NCBI GenBank assembly: GCA_050699055.1
Contig: JBOHCT010000152.1
Location: 1-10,803, forward strand
Reading direction: 5' to 3'
Origin: JBOHCT01 sp050699055
GTDB lineage: Bacteria; Actinomycetota; Actinomycetes; Streptosporangiales; JBOHCT01
Length of the DNA: 10,803 nt
Shown: piece by piece, positions 1-7,106 of the stretch
Layout of the letters: each line of letters starts with the position of its first letter
Position numbering within the stretch: position 1 is the first letter of the stretch
Made by a program: the position numbers and the translations under genes
The notes under the pieces: model-generated
The model's input: the letters and a program-made list of their open reading frames with translations, nothing else
Databases searched by the model: none
Told to the model about the DNA's origin: nothing

Positions 1-689
1 TGGCGTACGACGTCGTCGCCCATCGGGTAGACGTGCGGGCCGACGAAGTCGGCGAGGCCGGCGAGTCGGCGCACGGAGTAGCCGTTGTCGACCCCGGTGA
101 CCTCGATCCCCCACGCGCCGTCGCCGAAAGACACCGGCTGGGTCGCCCCCGACGCCCGGACGGCCTGCGCCATGATCTCCGCCCACGCGGTCACGACCTC
201 GGTCTCCGCGGGGCCGCCGTAGATCGGCATCTCGTTGCTGATCAGCCACGCCGCGACGGCCGGATGGTCTTTGAACCGGGCTGCCATCGAGCGGACGAAC
301 CACGCCTGCCGGCCGACCAGCCACACGTCCCGGTACAGGTCACGGCCGCCCCGCCATGGCGGGTCCCAGTTCTCCCCCGACATGTGCCCGACGATGAACG
401 TCGGGATCGTCGCCATCCCCAAATCGGCGTGCCGGTCGAGGAAGTCGGCGTACCGCGCCACCATCTGCTCGTCCACGCTGTCCGGCGACGGCATGAAGTC
501 GGGCCAGTAGAAGAACGACCGGGTGACCCGGAGCCCGTGCTCGCGAAGCACGCGCAGCTCCGCGCGGATCACATCGGGGTCGTAATGCCGCCACATGAGC
601 GGCCCGCCGGTACGCGACCAGAAGTTCGCGCCCAGCCAGATGACAGGCTCGCCGTCGACCGTGACCTTCTCGAACCGCCGCCTGAGCAC
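1..689 (-). CDS. Glycoside hydrolase, clan GH-A (GH5 / endo-1,4-beta-mannosidase-like), 3' end outside window
   Basis: This is the N-terminal ~229 residues of a (beta/alpha)8-barrel glycosidase resembling cellulase-family/COG3934 endo-beta-mannosidases. Visible marks are an N-terminal strand with LGANFWSR (residues ~19-26), RVTRSFFYWPDF (~54-65), and WLISNEMP (~148-155), where Asn152-Glu153 is the expected acid/base NE pair of clan GH-A, followed by a PHVYP segment near the edge. The catalytic nucleophile lies beyond the window. There is no signal peptide, so the enzyme is probably cytoplasmic and acts on imported oligosaccharides. The GTG at 689 is chosen because an AAGGGG motif ends 5 nt before it; GTG at 695 is the alternative but overlaps that motif. 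It begins 21 nt after the stop codon of the upstream permease and is probably the fourth gene of the sugar-uptake operon. Substrate (manno- or gluco-oligosaccharide) is inference. Confidence 0.85.
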   Translation of the reverse strand, partial: MLRRRFEKVTVDGEPVIWLGANFWSRTGGPLMWRHYDPDVIRAELRVLREHGLRVTRSFFYWPDFMPSPDSVDEQMVARYADFLDRHADLGMATIPTFIVGHMSGENWDPPWRGGRDLYRDVWLVGRQAWFVRSMAARFKDHPAVAAWLISNEMPIYGGPAETEVVTAWAEIMAQAVRASGATQPVSFGDGAWGIEVTGVDNGYSVRRLAGLADFVGPHVYPMGDDVVR

Positions 690-710
690 GGACACCCCTT
701 CCGTAGACGA

Positions 711-1550
711 TCACTTCACCGACCCGGCCGTGAGGCCGCGTACCAGGTACCGCTGCAGCGCAAGGAAGCCGACGACGACCGGCAGGCTGACCACGATCGA
801 CGCGGCCATCAGCTGGTTCCAGTAGACGATGCTGCGGGACGCGTACTCCTCCAGGCCGATCGCGAGCGTCCGGGTCGCGTCGGTGGTCAGCACGGACGCG
901 AACAGCACCTCGCCCCACGCCGTGATGAACGCGAACACCGCGACCGCGACGATCCCCGGCTTCGCGACCGGCAGCACGACGCGGAACAGCGCCCGGATCG
1001 GCGTGGCGCCGTCGACCATCGCCGCCTCCTCGAGCTGGTGCGGGATCGAGCTGAAGTACCCGGCCAGCATCCAGATCGAGAACGGCAGCGCGAACGTGAG
1101 ATAAGTGATGATCAGGCCGGTCAGCGAGCCGTACAGCTTCACGCCGACGACATTCTGCAGGTTGACGTAGATGATGAAGAGCGGCAGCAGGAAGAGAATG
1201 CCAGGGAACATCTGGGTGGACAGCACGGTCACCGAGAAGACCCGCTGCCCCATGAACTGGTAGCGGGAGATCGCGTACCCCGCGAAGATCGCGACAAGCA
1301 CGGAAAGAGCCGTCGCGAGGACCGAGACGATCGCGCTGTTGACGAAGTAATGGACCAGCGGGATCGTCGACCACATCTTGATGAACGGCGCGAACGTCAC
1401 GTGCGACGGCAGCCACCGAAACGGCCCGCTCACGTCGGAAAGCGGCTTCATCGATGTCTCGACGACGACGTACAGCGGGAAGAGCGTAAAGGCGGCCACC
1501 AACGTCAGCCCGAGCCGCCGCCCCCAGCGTGCTGTCGCCGACTCACGCAT
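711..1550 (-). CDS. Carbohydrate ABC transporter permease, MalG-type (CUT1)
   Basis: This is a 279-residue inner-membrane subunit of a sugar importer. It has an N-terminal membrane segment (~14-31), a conserved periplasmic-side stretch ending in a short membrane core, and the cytoplasmic EAA loop at ~174-198 (EEAAMVDGATP, then RVVLPVAKPG), which docks onto the ATPase. Length and the ending after a final hydrophobic helix fit MalG-like CUT1 permeases. Its ATG lies inside the end of the upstream permease gene (8-nt overlap, ATGCGTGA), so the two are translationally coupled. The glycosidase gene follows after a short gap. No ATP-binding gene is next to it. The exact sugar cannot be read from the sequence. 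Confidence 0.95.
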   Translation of the reverse strand: MRESATARWGRRLGLTLVAAFTLFPLYVVVETSMKPLSDVSGPFRWLPSHVTFAPFIKMWSTIPLVHYFVNSAIVSVLATALSVLVAIFAGYAISRYQFMGQRVFSVTVLSTQMFPGILFLLPLFIIYVNLQNVVGVKLYGSLTGLIITYLTFALPFSIWMLAGYFSSIPHQLEEAAMVDGATPIRALFRVVLPVAKPGIVAVAVFAFITAWGEVLFASVLTTDATRTLAIGLEEYASRSIVYWNQLMAASIVVSLPVVVGFLALQRYLVRGLTAGSVK

Positions 1551-2532
1551 CGGCCGTCCTCCCTCCGCGGGGCGCCCGCATGTACACGAGCGTGCCGACC
1601 AGCAGGAACGCCAGCATCATCACCGACATCGCGGACCCGAGCCCGAAGTTCCAGTTGTCGAAGGCGTTCACGTAGATGAAGAGGCTGAGGACGTTCGCCG
1701 AGTCCGGCGGCGTGCCGCCGAAGAGCACGAACGGCACGTTGAAGTCGTTGAAGTTCCACAGGAACAGCACCAGCAGCAGCACGAAGTTGACGCTCCGCAG
1801 CTGCGGCAGCGTGATCCGGCGGAAACGCTGCCACGCCGACGCCCCGTCGATCGCCGCCGCCTCGTAGAGCTGACCGGGGATGTTCTGCAGCGCCGCGAGC
1901 AGGATGAGGAACGCGAACGGCCACCACCGCCAGATCGAGGTGACCGCCATGGCCCAGAAAGCGTTGCCGCCGAGCAGCCAGAACGGCTTGCCGTCGAGAA
2001 TGTGCAGGTTGTTGACGAGGATCGTGTTGATCGCGCCGGTGTCCTTCTGGAACATGAACCGCCACACGATCACGCCGACGTACAGCGGCAGCGCGTACGG
2101 CACCAGGAACAGCGCGCGCAGCCAGCCGCGGCCGCGGAACTCCGCGTTCAACAGGGTCGCCGCGAAGATCCCGATGAACCATGACCCGCCCACGACGACG
2201 GCCGTGTAGGCGATCGTAACGCCGAAAGAGTGCCACAGCGCCTGGCCGATCGCCCCGTACGGGTCGACGCCTGTCTCGAAGTTGCCGAGGCCGGCGAACG
2301 GCGCTGACTGCCAGTGGTGGATGGAGAAGACGGTGAGCCGGAAGAAGCTCATCACCACGCCGGCGACCATCGGCACGATGTGGACGAGCAGCTCGAAGCA
2401 CACCGCCGGGAGGATCAGCAGGTACGGCAGCACCCGCCGGTCCTGCCACCACCTCGCCTTCCGCGCCCGCGCCGGGGCCGCGCCGGGAGGGGGCGGCGCG
2501 ACCCCCGTTCTGGCGTCGGTCACCTGAGACAT
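1543..2532 (-). CDS. Carbohydrate ABC transporter permease, MalF-type (CUT1)
   Basis: This is a 329-residue permease and partner of the 711-1550 product in the membrane channel. After a Pro/Ala/Arg-rich cytoplasmic tail (~1-33) comes the first membrane helix (~34-62), with later helices at ~104-128 and ~138-160, and the EAA loop at ~223-245 (YEAAAIDGAS, then RRITLPQL). The N-terminal extension and order of helices match MalF/UgpA-like subunits. The start ATG is 15 nt downstream of the binding-protein stop codon; the ribosome binding site there is weak, so coupling to the upstream gene is likely. It overlaps the next permease by 8 nt. Confidence 0.95.
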   Translation of the reverse strand: MSQVTDARTGVAPPPPGAAPARARKARWWQDRRVLPYLLILPAVCFELLVHIVPMVAGVVMSFFRLTVFSIHHWQSAPFAGLGNFETGVDPYGAIGQALWHSFGVTIAYTAVVVGGSWFIGIFAATLLNAEFRGRGWLRALFLVPYALPLYVGVIVWRFMFQKDTGAINTILVNNLHILDGKPFWLLGGNAFWAMAVTSIWRWWPFAFLILLAALQNIPGQLYEAAAIDGASAWQRFRRITLPQLRSVNFVLLLVLFLWNFNDFNVPFVLFGGTPPDSANVLSLFIYVNAFDNWNFGLGSAMSVMMLAFLLVGTLVYMRAPRGGRTADA

Positions 2533-2547
2533 CGCGGGGCTGCCCGG

Positions 2548-3897
2548 TCAGCCGCCGGCGCCGGCGGCCGCGACCTTCTGCTCCGCGGACTTCAGCGCGG
2601 ACATGACCTGCTGGTCGGAGACCTGGCCCGAGGTCGCGGCCTTGCCGACCAGGTCGACGACGGCCCCGCCGAGGCTCGTCTCCATCTGGCTCTCCGACGG
2701 CACCAGCGGCATCGGCTGGGAGTGGTGCGCGTAGACGTTCTTGAAGACCTGATAGGTGTGGCCGCCGAACGCCGAGGCGTCGTAGGCGCTCGCGACGGTC
2801 GGCAGCGTCCCGTACCCCTTGTTCAACGCCACCTGCGCGGACTCACTCGTCATGTACCGCACGAACTTGTAGGCCGCGTCCTTGTTCTGGCTGTACTTGA
2901 AGACGGCCAGGTTGATACCCGCGGTGTGGCTCTGCACCGGCTTCCCGCCCGCCGGCATCGGGTCCGGCAGCGGCATCGGGGCGACGCCGAACTCGCTCGG
3001 CTTCATGCCGAGCTTGATCAGCGAGCCCATGGTGATGTTCTGCGCGATCAGCATGGCCGACTTACCGGAGGCGAACGCGTTCGAGAACTGGCTGGACTCG
3101 TACTGCGCGGCCGCCGGGTTGACGACCTTGTCGGAGCCGATCAGGTCGACGTACTGCCTGACCGCCTTGACCATGGTCGGGGTCGCGAAGTTCGGCTTGC
3201 CGTTCTTGTACAGCGGGTTGCCGTACTGCTGGCCGAGCATGAACGCCCAGTGGGAACCTTCGGTGTAGCTGCTGCCCTCGATGACCGCGCCCCACTTCTT
3301 CGGCGGGTCGGTGAGCTTCCTCGCGTCGGCGACGAACTCGTCCCACGTCGCCGGCGGCGAGCCGATGCCCGCCTCCTTGAACGCCTTCTTGTTGTAGAAC
3401 AGCGCGTACGCCTCGCCGTAGATCGGCAGCGACATCGGTGACTTGCCGGGCAGCCCGGTGGCCTTGAGTGCGCGCTGGACGAACCTGTCCGATCCGCCGA
3501 CCTTCCGCATCGTCGCCTGGTCGAACGTGACGAACGCGTCGGTGGCCGCGAGCGACGGCGACCAGGTGTTGCCGATGTCGACGACGTCCGGGCCGGTGCC
3601 GCTCGTCTCGGCGGTGAGGATCTTCTTGAGCAGGTTCTCCCAGGAGATGATGTGGTAGTCGACCGTGATGCCGGTCTTCTTCTCGAACTTCTTGATCACC
3701 GGACCGAGCGTCTGCTTGGTCTGCGGCACCCCCGTGCCCTCGACGCTCGCCCAGTACGTCAGCGTCTTGCCCCCACCGCCCTGGCCGTTCCCCCCGCCGG
3801 CACCACCACCGGTACCGCCGCAGGCCGCGGCCCCCGCCAGCACCATCGTCACCGCGGCCGCCGTGACCGGCCATGTGCGCAACCTGAGAAGTCGCAT
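2548..3897 (-). CDS. Extracellular solute-binding lipoprotein of sugar ABC transporter (family 1)
   Basis: This 449-residue lipoprotein captures the sugar outside the cell and hands it to the two permeases encoded downstream. The start at 3897 is preferred: GAGAGGG lies 9 nt upstream, and the N-terminus then reads as a lipoprotein signal with Arg residues, a hydrophobic core (~10-22) and a lipobox-like AGAAAC ending in Cys26. A Gly-rich linker (~27-44) follows, then the fold of family 1 binding proteins beginning at TLTYWASVEG, with WDEFVADARKLT and ALFYNKKAFKEAGI motifs. A longer reading from 4026 would run through the promoter and operator and is rejected. This is the first gene of the operon after the repressor and is probably repressed by it through the operator at 3963-3980. 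The ligand is not identifiable from sequence. Confidence 0.95.
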   Translation of the reverse strand: MRLLRLRTWPVTAAAVTMVLAGAAACGGTGGGAGGGNGQGGGGKTLTYWASVEGTGVPQTKQTLGPVIKKFEKKTGITVDYHIISWENLLKKILTAETSGTGPDVVDIGNTWSPSLAATDAFVTFDQATMRKVGGSDRFVQRALKATGLPGKSPMSLPIYGEAYALFYNKKAFKEAGIGSPPATWDEFVADARKLTDPPKKWGAVIEGSSYTEGSHWAFMLGQQYGNPLYKNGKPNFATPTMVKAVRQYVDLIGSDKVVNPAAAQYESSQFSNAFASGKSAMLIAQNITMGSLIKLGMKPSEFGVAPMPLPDPMPAGGKPVQSHTAGINLAVFKYSQNKDAAYKFVRYMTSESAQVALNKGYGTLPTVASAYDASAFGGHTYQVFKNVYAHHSQPMPLVPSESQMETSLGGAVVDLVGKAATSGQVSDQQVMSALKSAEQKVAAAGAGG

Positions 3898-3954
3898 GGC
3901 TAGGCACCCTCTCTCGGGATTTTTCGTCAACATAATCTCCGCCGAGTTAGCGGC

Positions 3955-3984
3955 TATAGAATCACTTGACCGGTTCAGTGTCAA
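3955..3984 (-). promoter_or_regulatory. Predicted sigma-70-type promoter of the sugar-uptake operon
   Basis: On the minus strand a perfect -35 hexamer TTGACA (3979-3984) is followed after 18 bases by TCTATA (3955-3960), a modest -10; TATAGC two bases further on is an alternative. It would start transcription near 3945-3950, about 50 nt before the binding-protein ATG. The spacer is occupied by the palindrome described separately, the layout expected of a repressed promoter. The promoter is inferred, not measured. Confidence 0.55.
3963..3980. promoter_or_regulatory. Predicted LacI-family operator in the sugar-operon promoter
   Basis: The sequence CACTTGACCGGTTCAGTG is an 18-bp inverted repeat with 7 of 9 base pairs matching, centred on a CpG-type CCGG core as is usual for LacI-family sites. 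It lies between the predicted -35 and -10 boxes of the operon and next to the lacI-type gene. The half-site ACTGAACCGGT recurs exactly upstream of that gene (5064-5074). Binding by the neighbouring repressor is inference from position and repeat. Confidence 0.6.
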
Positions 3985-4022
3985 CGCCTCTCCGCCATTG
4001 TTTGCGTACGACGGATCCGGTG

Positions 4023-5042
4023 TCACGCGCGCGGCGGGGCGGTGCTGGCCCGCACGACCAGGCGCGGGGTGGGCTCCTCGACGTCCCCGACGTCGGCGCC
4101 GTCGACCAGATTCAGCAGGCGGCTGGCGGCGAGCGCGCCGGACCGGTAGACGTCACGGCTCATCGTCGTGAGCGGCGGGTGCACGATCTGGCACAACGGC
4201 GAGTCGTCCCACGCGACGACGGACAGCTCCTCGGGTACTTGTATGCCCATCTCGTGCGCGACGCCCACGGCGGCGACCGCCATGACGTCGTTGTCGAAGA
4301 TGATGCCCGTAGGCGGGTCGGCCCTGGCCAGCAGCTCCCGCGTGGCCGCCGCGCCCTCGTCGCCGGAGTAGTCGGTGTCGATGCGGGGCGTCGAGGTCAG
4401 ACCCGCGGCGGCGACCGCGCCCTCGAAGGCCTCCGTGCGTTCGACTGTGTGCTGGAACTCGGGGATGCCGGCGACCCGGGCGATCCGCCGATGCCCCAGC
4501 GCGACGAGGTACTCGACGGCCCGGGCCATCGGGGTGCGGTTGTCCACGGCGACGCAGGGAAAGGCGGGGTCACGCAGAGGCCCGCCGACCACCACGACAG
4601 GCATGCCCAGCTCGCGCAGCGGCTCGACGCGCTTGTCGTGGACGCGCAGGTCAGAGAGGAGGACCCCGTCGACCCTGCGCTCCCCCCACCACTGCCGGTA
4701 GACGTCCAGCGCCGAGTCCGGCTGTTCCCCCACGACCTGGAGAAGCAGTGCGACCGACCGCTCTTCCAGCGCCGCCTGCACGCCCGCGATGAGCTCCATC
4801 CAGAAGGGCTCGACCCCCAGCAGGCGCGCTGGACGGGGGAGGACCAGCCCGAATGCCCCGGCCCGGGCCTCCGAGAGAGCGCGGGCCGCGCTGTTGGGCC
4901 GCCATCCCATCTCCTCGGCGATAGCCAGGATCCGCCGCCGGGTCGCCTCCGACACGCCCGGCTGCCCGCGCAGCGCGTAGGACACCGCGCCCTTCGAGAC
5001 GCCAGCGTGCCGGGCGATGTCCATGATGGTCGGACGCTTCAT
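4023..5042 (-). CDS. LacI-family transcriptional repressor
   Basis: This 339-residue regulator has an N-terminal helix-turn-helix (residues ~4-23, TIMDIARHAGVSKGAVSYAL), the hinge helix (~49-58, PNSAARALSE) that inserts in the minor groove, and a periplasmic-binding-protein-like effector domain (~62-330) with VDGVLLSD, GHRRIARVAG and the typical VVAWDDSPLC segment. It should sense an imported sugar and release the operators flanking it. The start is uncertain: ATG 5042 gives the classic short lead into the HTH and has GAGAG 7-11 nt upstream; ATG 5054 and ATG 5084 are in frame. The 5084 start would place one operator in the coding region but could be leaderless, as a CATAAT box lies 9 bases upstream. 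It lies upstream of, and in the same direction as, the uptake operon. Confidence 0.93.
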   Translation of the reverse strand: MKRPTIMDIARHAGVSKGAVSYALRGQPGVSEATRRRILAIAEEMGWRPNSAARALSEARAGAFGLVLPRPARLLGVEPFWMELIAGVQAALEERSVALLLQVVGEQPDSALDVYRQWWGERRVDGVLLSDLRVHDKRVEPLRELGMPVVVVGGPLRDPAFPCVAVDNRTPMARAVEYLVALGHRRIARVAGIPEFQHTVERTEAFEGAVAAAGLTSTPRIDTDYSGDEGAAATRELLARADPPTGIIFDNDVMAVAAVGVAHEMGIQVPEELSVVAWDDSPLCQIVHPPLTTMSRDVYRSGALAASRLLNLVDGADVGDVEEPTPRLVVRASTAPPRA

Positions 5043-5063
5043 CTCCGCTCTCATCCGCTGTTT

Positions 5064-5080
5064 ACTGAACCGGTTCGTAT
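5064..5080. promoter_or_regulatory. Predicted LacI-family operator upstream of the repressor gene
   Basis: ACTGAACCGGTTCGTAT contains the perfect 10-bp palindrome GAACCGGTTC (5067-5076). Eleven bases (ACTGAACCGGT) are identical to the minus-strand reading of the operator in the uptake-operon promoter. It sits just downstream of a possible transcription start for the repressor gene, consistent with autorepression. The role is inferred. Confidence 0.55.
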
Positions 5081-5092
5081 CCATCCAGGCAG

Positions 5093-5098
5093 ATTATG
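5093..5098 (-). promoter_or_regulatory. Possible -10 box for the repressor gene
   Basis: The minus strand reads CATAAT here, five of six matches to the TATAAT consensus, but no good -35 hexamer is seen 16-18 bases upstream. A start near 5085-5087 would follow, just before the in-frame ATG at 5084. It overlaps the second operator-like site. Confidence 0.35.
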
Positions 5099-5110
5099 AA
5101 CGGTTCGTTA
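5094..5110. promoter_or_regulatory. Second operator-like site in the repressor/MFS intergenic region
   Basis: TTATGAACGGTTCGTTA is an odd-centred inverted repeat: arms match at 6 of 8 positions around G5102. It resembles the 5064-5080 site with one C missing from the core (GAACGGTTC instead of GAACCGGTTC). Centres are about 30 bp apart, close to three DNA turns, so a repressor pair could bind the same face. Confidence 0.45.
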
Positions 5111-5272
5111 CTTCCGCGCAGCCCGGACGCGCGCGCCCGACCGTGGGTCGGTCCGGTCCGATGCCGAGGCTACGATCCATGACAGCTCAGGATGGGTCCC
5201 GCGCTCCGGTGACCGGCCCGAGTCCACGACGCGAGCGAGGAGGCTGGCGCGACCGAGAGCCCCAGCACCCGG

Positions 5273-6514
5273 ATGGCGGGCAAGGACCCACAGCGGGTAC
5301 TGCTCGCGCTCATCGTCGTCATCGTGCTGGCCGACGTGGGGATGGGTCTGGTCATCCCCTTGTGGGCGCTGCGCGGCCGCGAGCTCGGGCTGTCGGCCGC
5401 GATGATCGGCGTGCTGGTCAGCATGGTGGGAGCCGGTCGGCTCGGCGCCTCCCTGCTGGGCGGGTTGGCCAGCGACCGGTGGGGGCGGCGGCCGGTCCTG
5501 GTGGCGGGCATCACCTGTTTGGCCGGCGCCGCCCTCGGCGGCGGGCTCGTCCCGATCGCCGGGCTGCTGTTCCCGCTCCGGTTCGTCGAGGGCGTCGGCT
5601 GGGAGCTGATGGCCAGCGCCGGTATCACCGCGGTCGTCGACCTGGTGCGCCGGCAGCCCCGGCAGGGCGCCCTGACCGCCAAGTACCAGGCCGCACGGCG
5701 AGGCGCCCAGGCGATCTCTCCCGCCCTCGGCGGCCTGCTGGCAGCCGCCGTCGGGATCTCGCGGGTCTTCGTGGCGTACGCCGGGCTCGCGGTCGCCGCC
5801 GCCCTGCTCGCCCTGTGGATCCTCCCGAGGCTCCCCGCGGCGGGTACCGAGCAGCGTACGGCGCTTCGGGACCTGCGGCTCCTGGGCACCGACCGGTCCT
5901 TCGCCGCGATCGCGACGCTCGGGTTGCTGCTCACCGGCGCGGACCTCACATTCCAGCAGCAGCTCGTCCCGACGCTGGGGCACGACCAGGGGCTGTCGAC
6001 CACGGAGATCGGTACGGTCCTCGCGGCGTACGGGCTGCTGCTCGCGGCGACCAGCCTCACCGTCGGCGGCCGGGCGATCGACAGGTACGGGGCGCGCCGG
6101 CCGCTGATCGCCGGCGTCACGGTCGCCGCCACCGGGTACGCGCTGGTGACGGTGCTGCACGGCTTTCCTGGGCTGGTCGCGGCGCTCGCCATCGCCGGGC
6201 TCGGCCGCGGCCTGATGGGCGCCGCGCCCACGCTGCTCCTGCTGCGGCTGTTCCCGCAGCGCCAGGGCCGGGTCCAGGGCAGCTACCGTACGGCGAACGG
6301 GGCGGGGCGGCTGCTCACGCCGGCGGCCCTCGGCTCGGTCGCGGCGTCGGCGCTCGGCCCGGCCGTGTGGGGTCTCGCGGCCGCTCTCGTCGCCGCGGCG
6401 GCGGCGGTCGTGGTGCTTCGGAGAGGGAGGGAAGGCGGATGCGGGACGAACGACCCTGGCGACCCACCCGGGCACAGATTGCGGCGGCCGGGGGAACGAC
6501 GGCGCCGGACGTGA
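5273..6514 (+). CDS. Major facilitator superfamily (MFS) transporter
   Basis: This 413-residue polytopic membrane protein is probably a proton-coupled drug or metabolite exporter; the substrate is unknown. It starts straight into helix 1 (~9-30). The MFS loop 2-3 motif appears at ~63-73 (GGLASDRWGRRP), with its second-half counterpart GRAIDRYGARRP at ~266-277, and about 12 hydrophobic segments end near residue 382. The last 30 residues are hydrophilic and Arg-rich and overlap the next gene. ATG 5273 is the only usable in-frame start after a stop at 5210; the ribosome binding site is poor (a good GAGGAGG sits ~30 nt upstream). It is divergent from the repressor gene, so the operators between them could affect it as well. 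Confidence 0.85.
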   Translation: MAGKDPQRVLLALIVVIVLADVGMGLVIPLWALRGRELGLSAAMIGVLVSMVGAGRLGASLLGGLASDRWGRRPVLVAGITCLAGAALGGGLVPIAGLLFPLRFVEGVGWELMASAGITAVVDLVRRQPRQGALTAKYQAARRGAQAISPALGGLLAAAVGISRVFVAYAGLAVAAALLALWILPRLPAAGTEQRTALRDLRLLGTDRSFAAIATLGLLLTGADLTFQQQLVPTLGHDQGLSTTEIGTVLAAYGLLLAATSLTVGGRAIDRYGARRPLIAGVTVAATGYALVTVLHGFPGLVAALAIAGLGRGLMGAAPTLLLLRLFPQRQGRVQGSYRTANGAGRLLTPAALGSVAASALGPAVWGLAAALVAAAAAVVVLRRGREGGCGTNDPGDPPGHRLRRPGERRRRT

Positions 6515-6993
6515 TCGGGCCCGGCCTGCGCCTGCTGTTCTGCGGCATCAACCCCAGCCTGTACTCGGGCGCGGTGGGCCACCACTTCGCGCGGCCAGGC
6601 AACCGGTTCTGGAAGGCGCTGCACGGAAGCGGCTTCACCGACCGGGTGCTGTCGCCGTTCGACGACGCCCTGCTGCCCCGGTTCGGCCTGGGTATCACCA
6701 ACCTGGTCGAGCGGGCCACCGCCGGCGCCGCCGACCTGTCCGCCGCGGAGATCCGAGGCGGGGCCGAGCGCCTGGAGGCCAAGGTGCGCCGGTACCGCCC
6801 CGCCACGGTCGCCTTCCTCGGGATACAGGCGTACCGGGCCGCCTACGGCCGGCGGCACGCGGGGATCGGCCCGCAGGAAGAGACGATCGCCGGCACCCGC
6901 CTGTGGCTGCTGCCCAACCCGAGCGGCGCTCAGGCGCACTACCAGCTCGACGCGTTGGTCGAGCTGTTCCGCCCGCTGCGGGAGGCGACCTAA
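6439..6993 (+). CDS. mug: Mismatch-specific uracil/thymine-DNA glycosylase (Mug/TDG family)
   Basis: This 184-residue enzyme removes uracil (and related bases) from G:U or G:T mispairs, a step of base excision repair in the cytosol/nucleoid. The family's catalytic-loop motif is present as GINPS (residues 36-40, Asn38 matching the active-site Asn of E. coli Mug), followed by GHHFARPGNRFWKAL (~47-61), FGLGITNLVERAT (~82-94) and the C-terminal intercalation motif NPSG at 160-163. The start at ATG 6439 has a strong GGAGGGAAGG upstream. It overlaps the 3' end of the MFS gene by 76 nt in another frame, so the two are probably cotranscribed. Its TAA stop overlaps, tail to tail, the stop of the jetD remnant. 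Confidence 0.93.
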   Translation: MRDERPWRPTRAQIAAAGGTTAPDVIGPGLRLLFCGINPSLYSGAVGHHFARPGNRFWKALHGSGFTDRVLSPFDDALLPRFGLGITNLVERATAGAADLSAAEIRGGAERLEAKVRRYRPATVAFLGIQAYRAAYGRRHAGIGPQEETIAGTRLWLLPNPSGAQAHYQLDALVELFRPLREAT

Positions 6994-7106
6994 CCGGCCT
7001 CGGCCGCCAGGTCGGCGAGGAGCGTCTCGGCTACCCGCTCCTCGTACACCGCCACGCCTCGGGAGGCGACGGCCTCGGCCAGCGCCGGGTCCCACGGCGT
7101 CTCGCG
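6990..7106 (-). pseudogene. jetD remnant (C-terminal end, TIGR02679/DUF2399-like)
   Basis: The last ~38 codons of the minus-strand frame read ETPWDPALAEAVASRGVAVY then EERVAETLLADLAAEAG and stop at TAG 6992. This looks like the extreme C-terminus of the Toprim-like DUF2399 domain of JetD, the nuclease subunit of TIGR-type Wadjet cassettes, from my memory of the family. It joins directly onto jetC sequence at about 7104-7107 without a start codon of its own. The nuclease active site is absent. Assignment rests on a short tail and on the expected jetC-jetD order. Confidence 0.55.

Noticed and set aside
33..1679. Long plus-strand ORF (548 codons) over the permease and glycosidase genes
   Set aside because: Composition is Arg/Asp/His/Pro-rich with no domain, and the minus strand codes for clear permease and glycosidase sequence; it is a high-GC shadow.
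5108..6475. Minus-strand ORF of 455 codons opposite the MFS gene
   Set aside because: Low-complexity Arg/Gly/Gln-rich antisense reading of a clear membrane transporter gene.
5017..6993. Very long plus-strand ORF (658 codons) covering the MFS and mug region
   Set aside because: Only its last part (from 6439) is real coding sequence, the mug gene; the rest is the wrong frame of the MFS gene.
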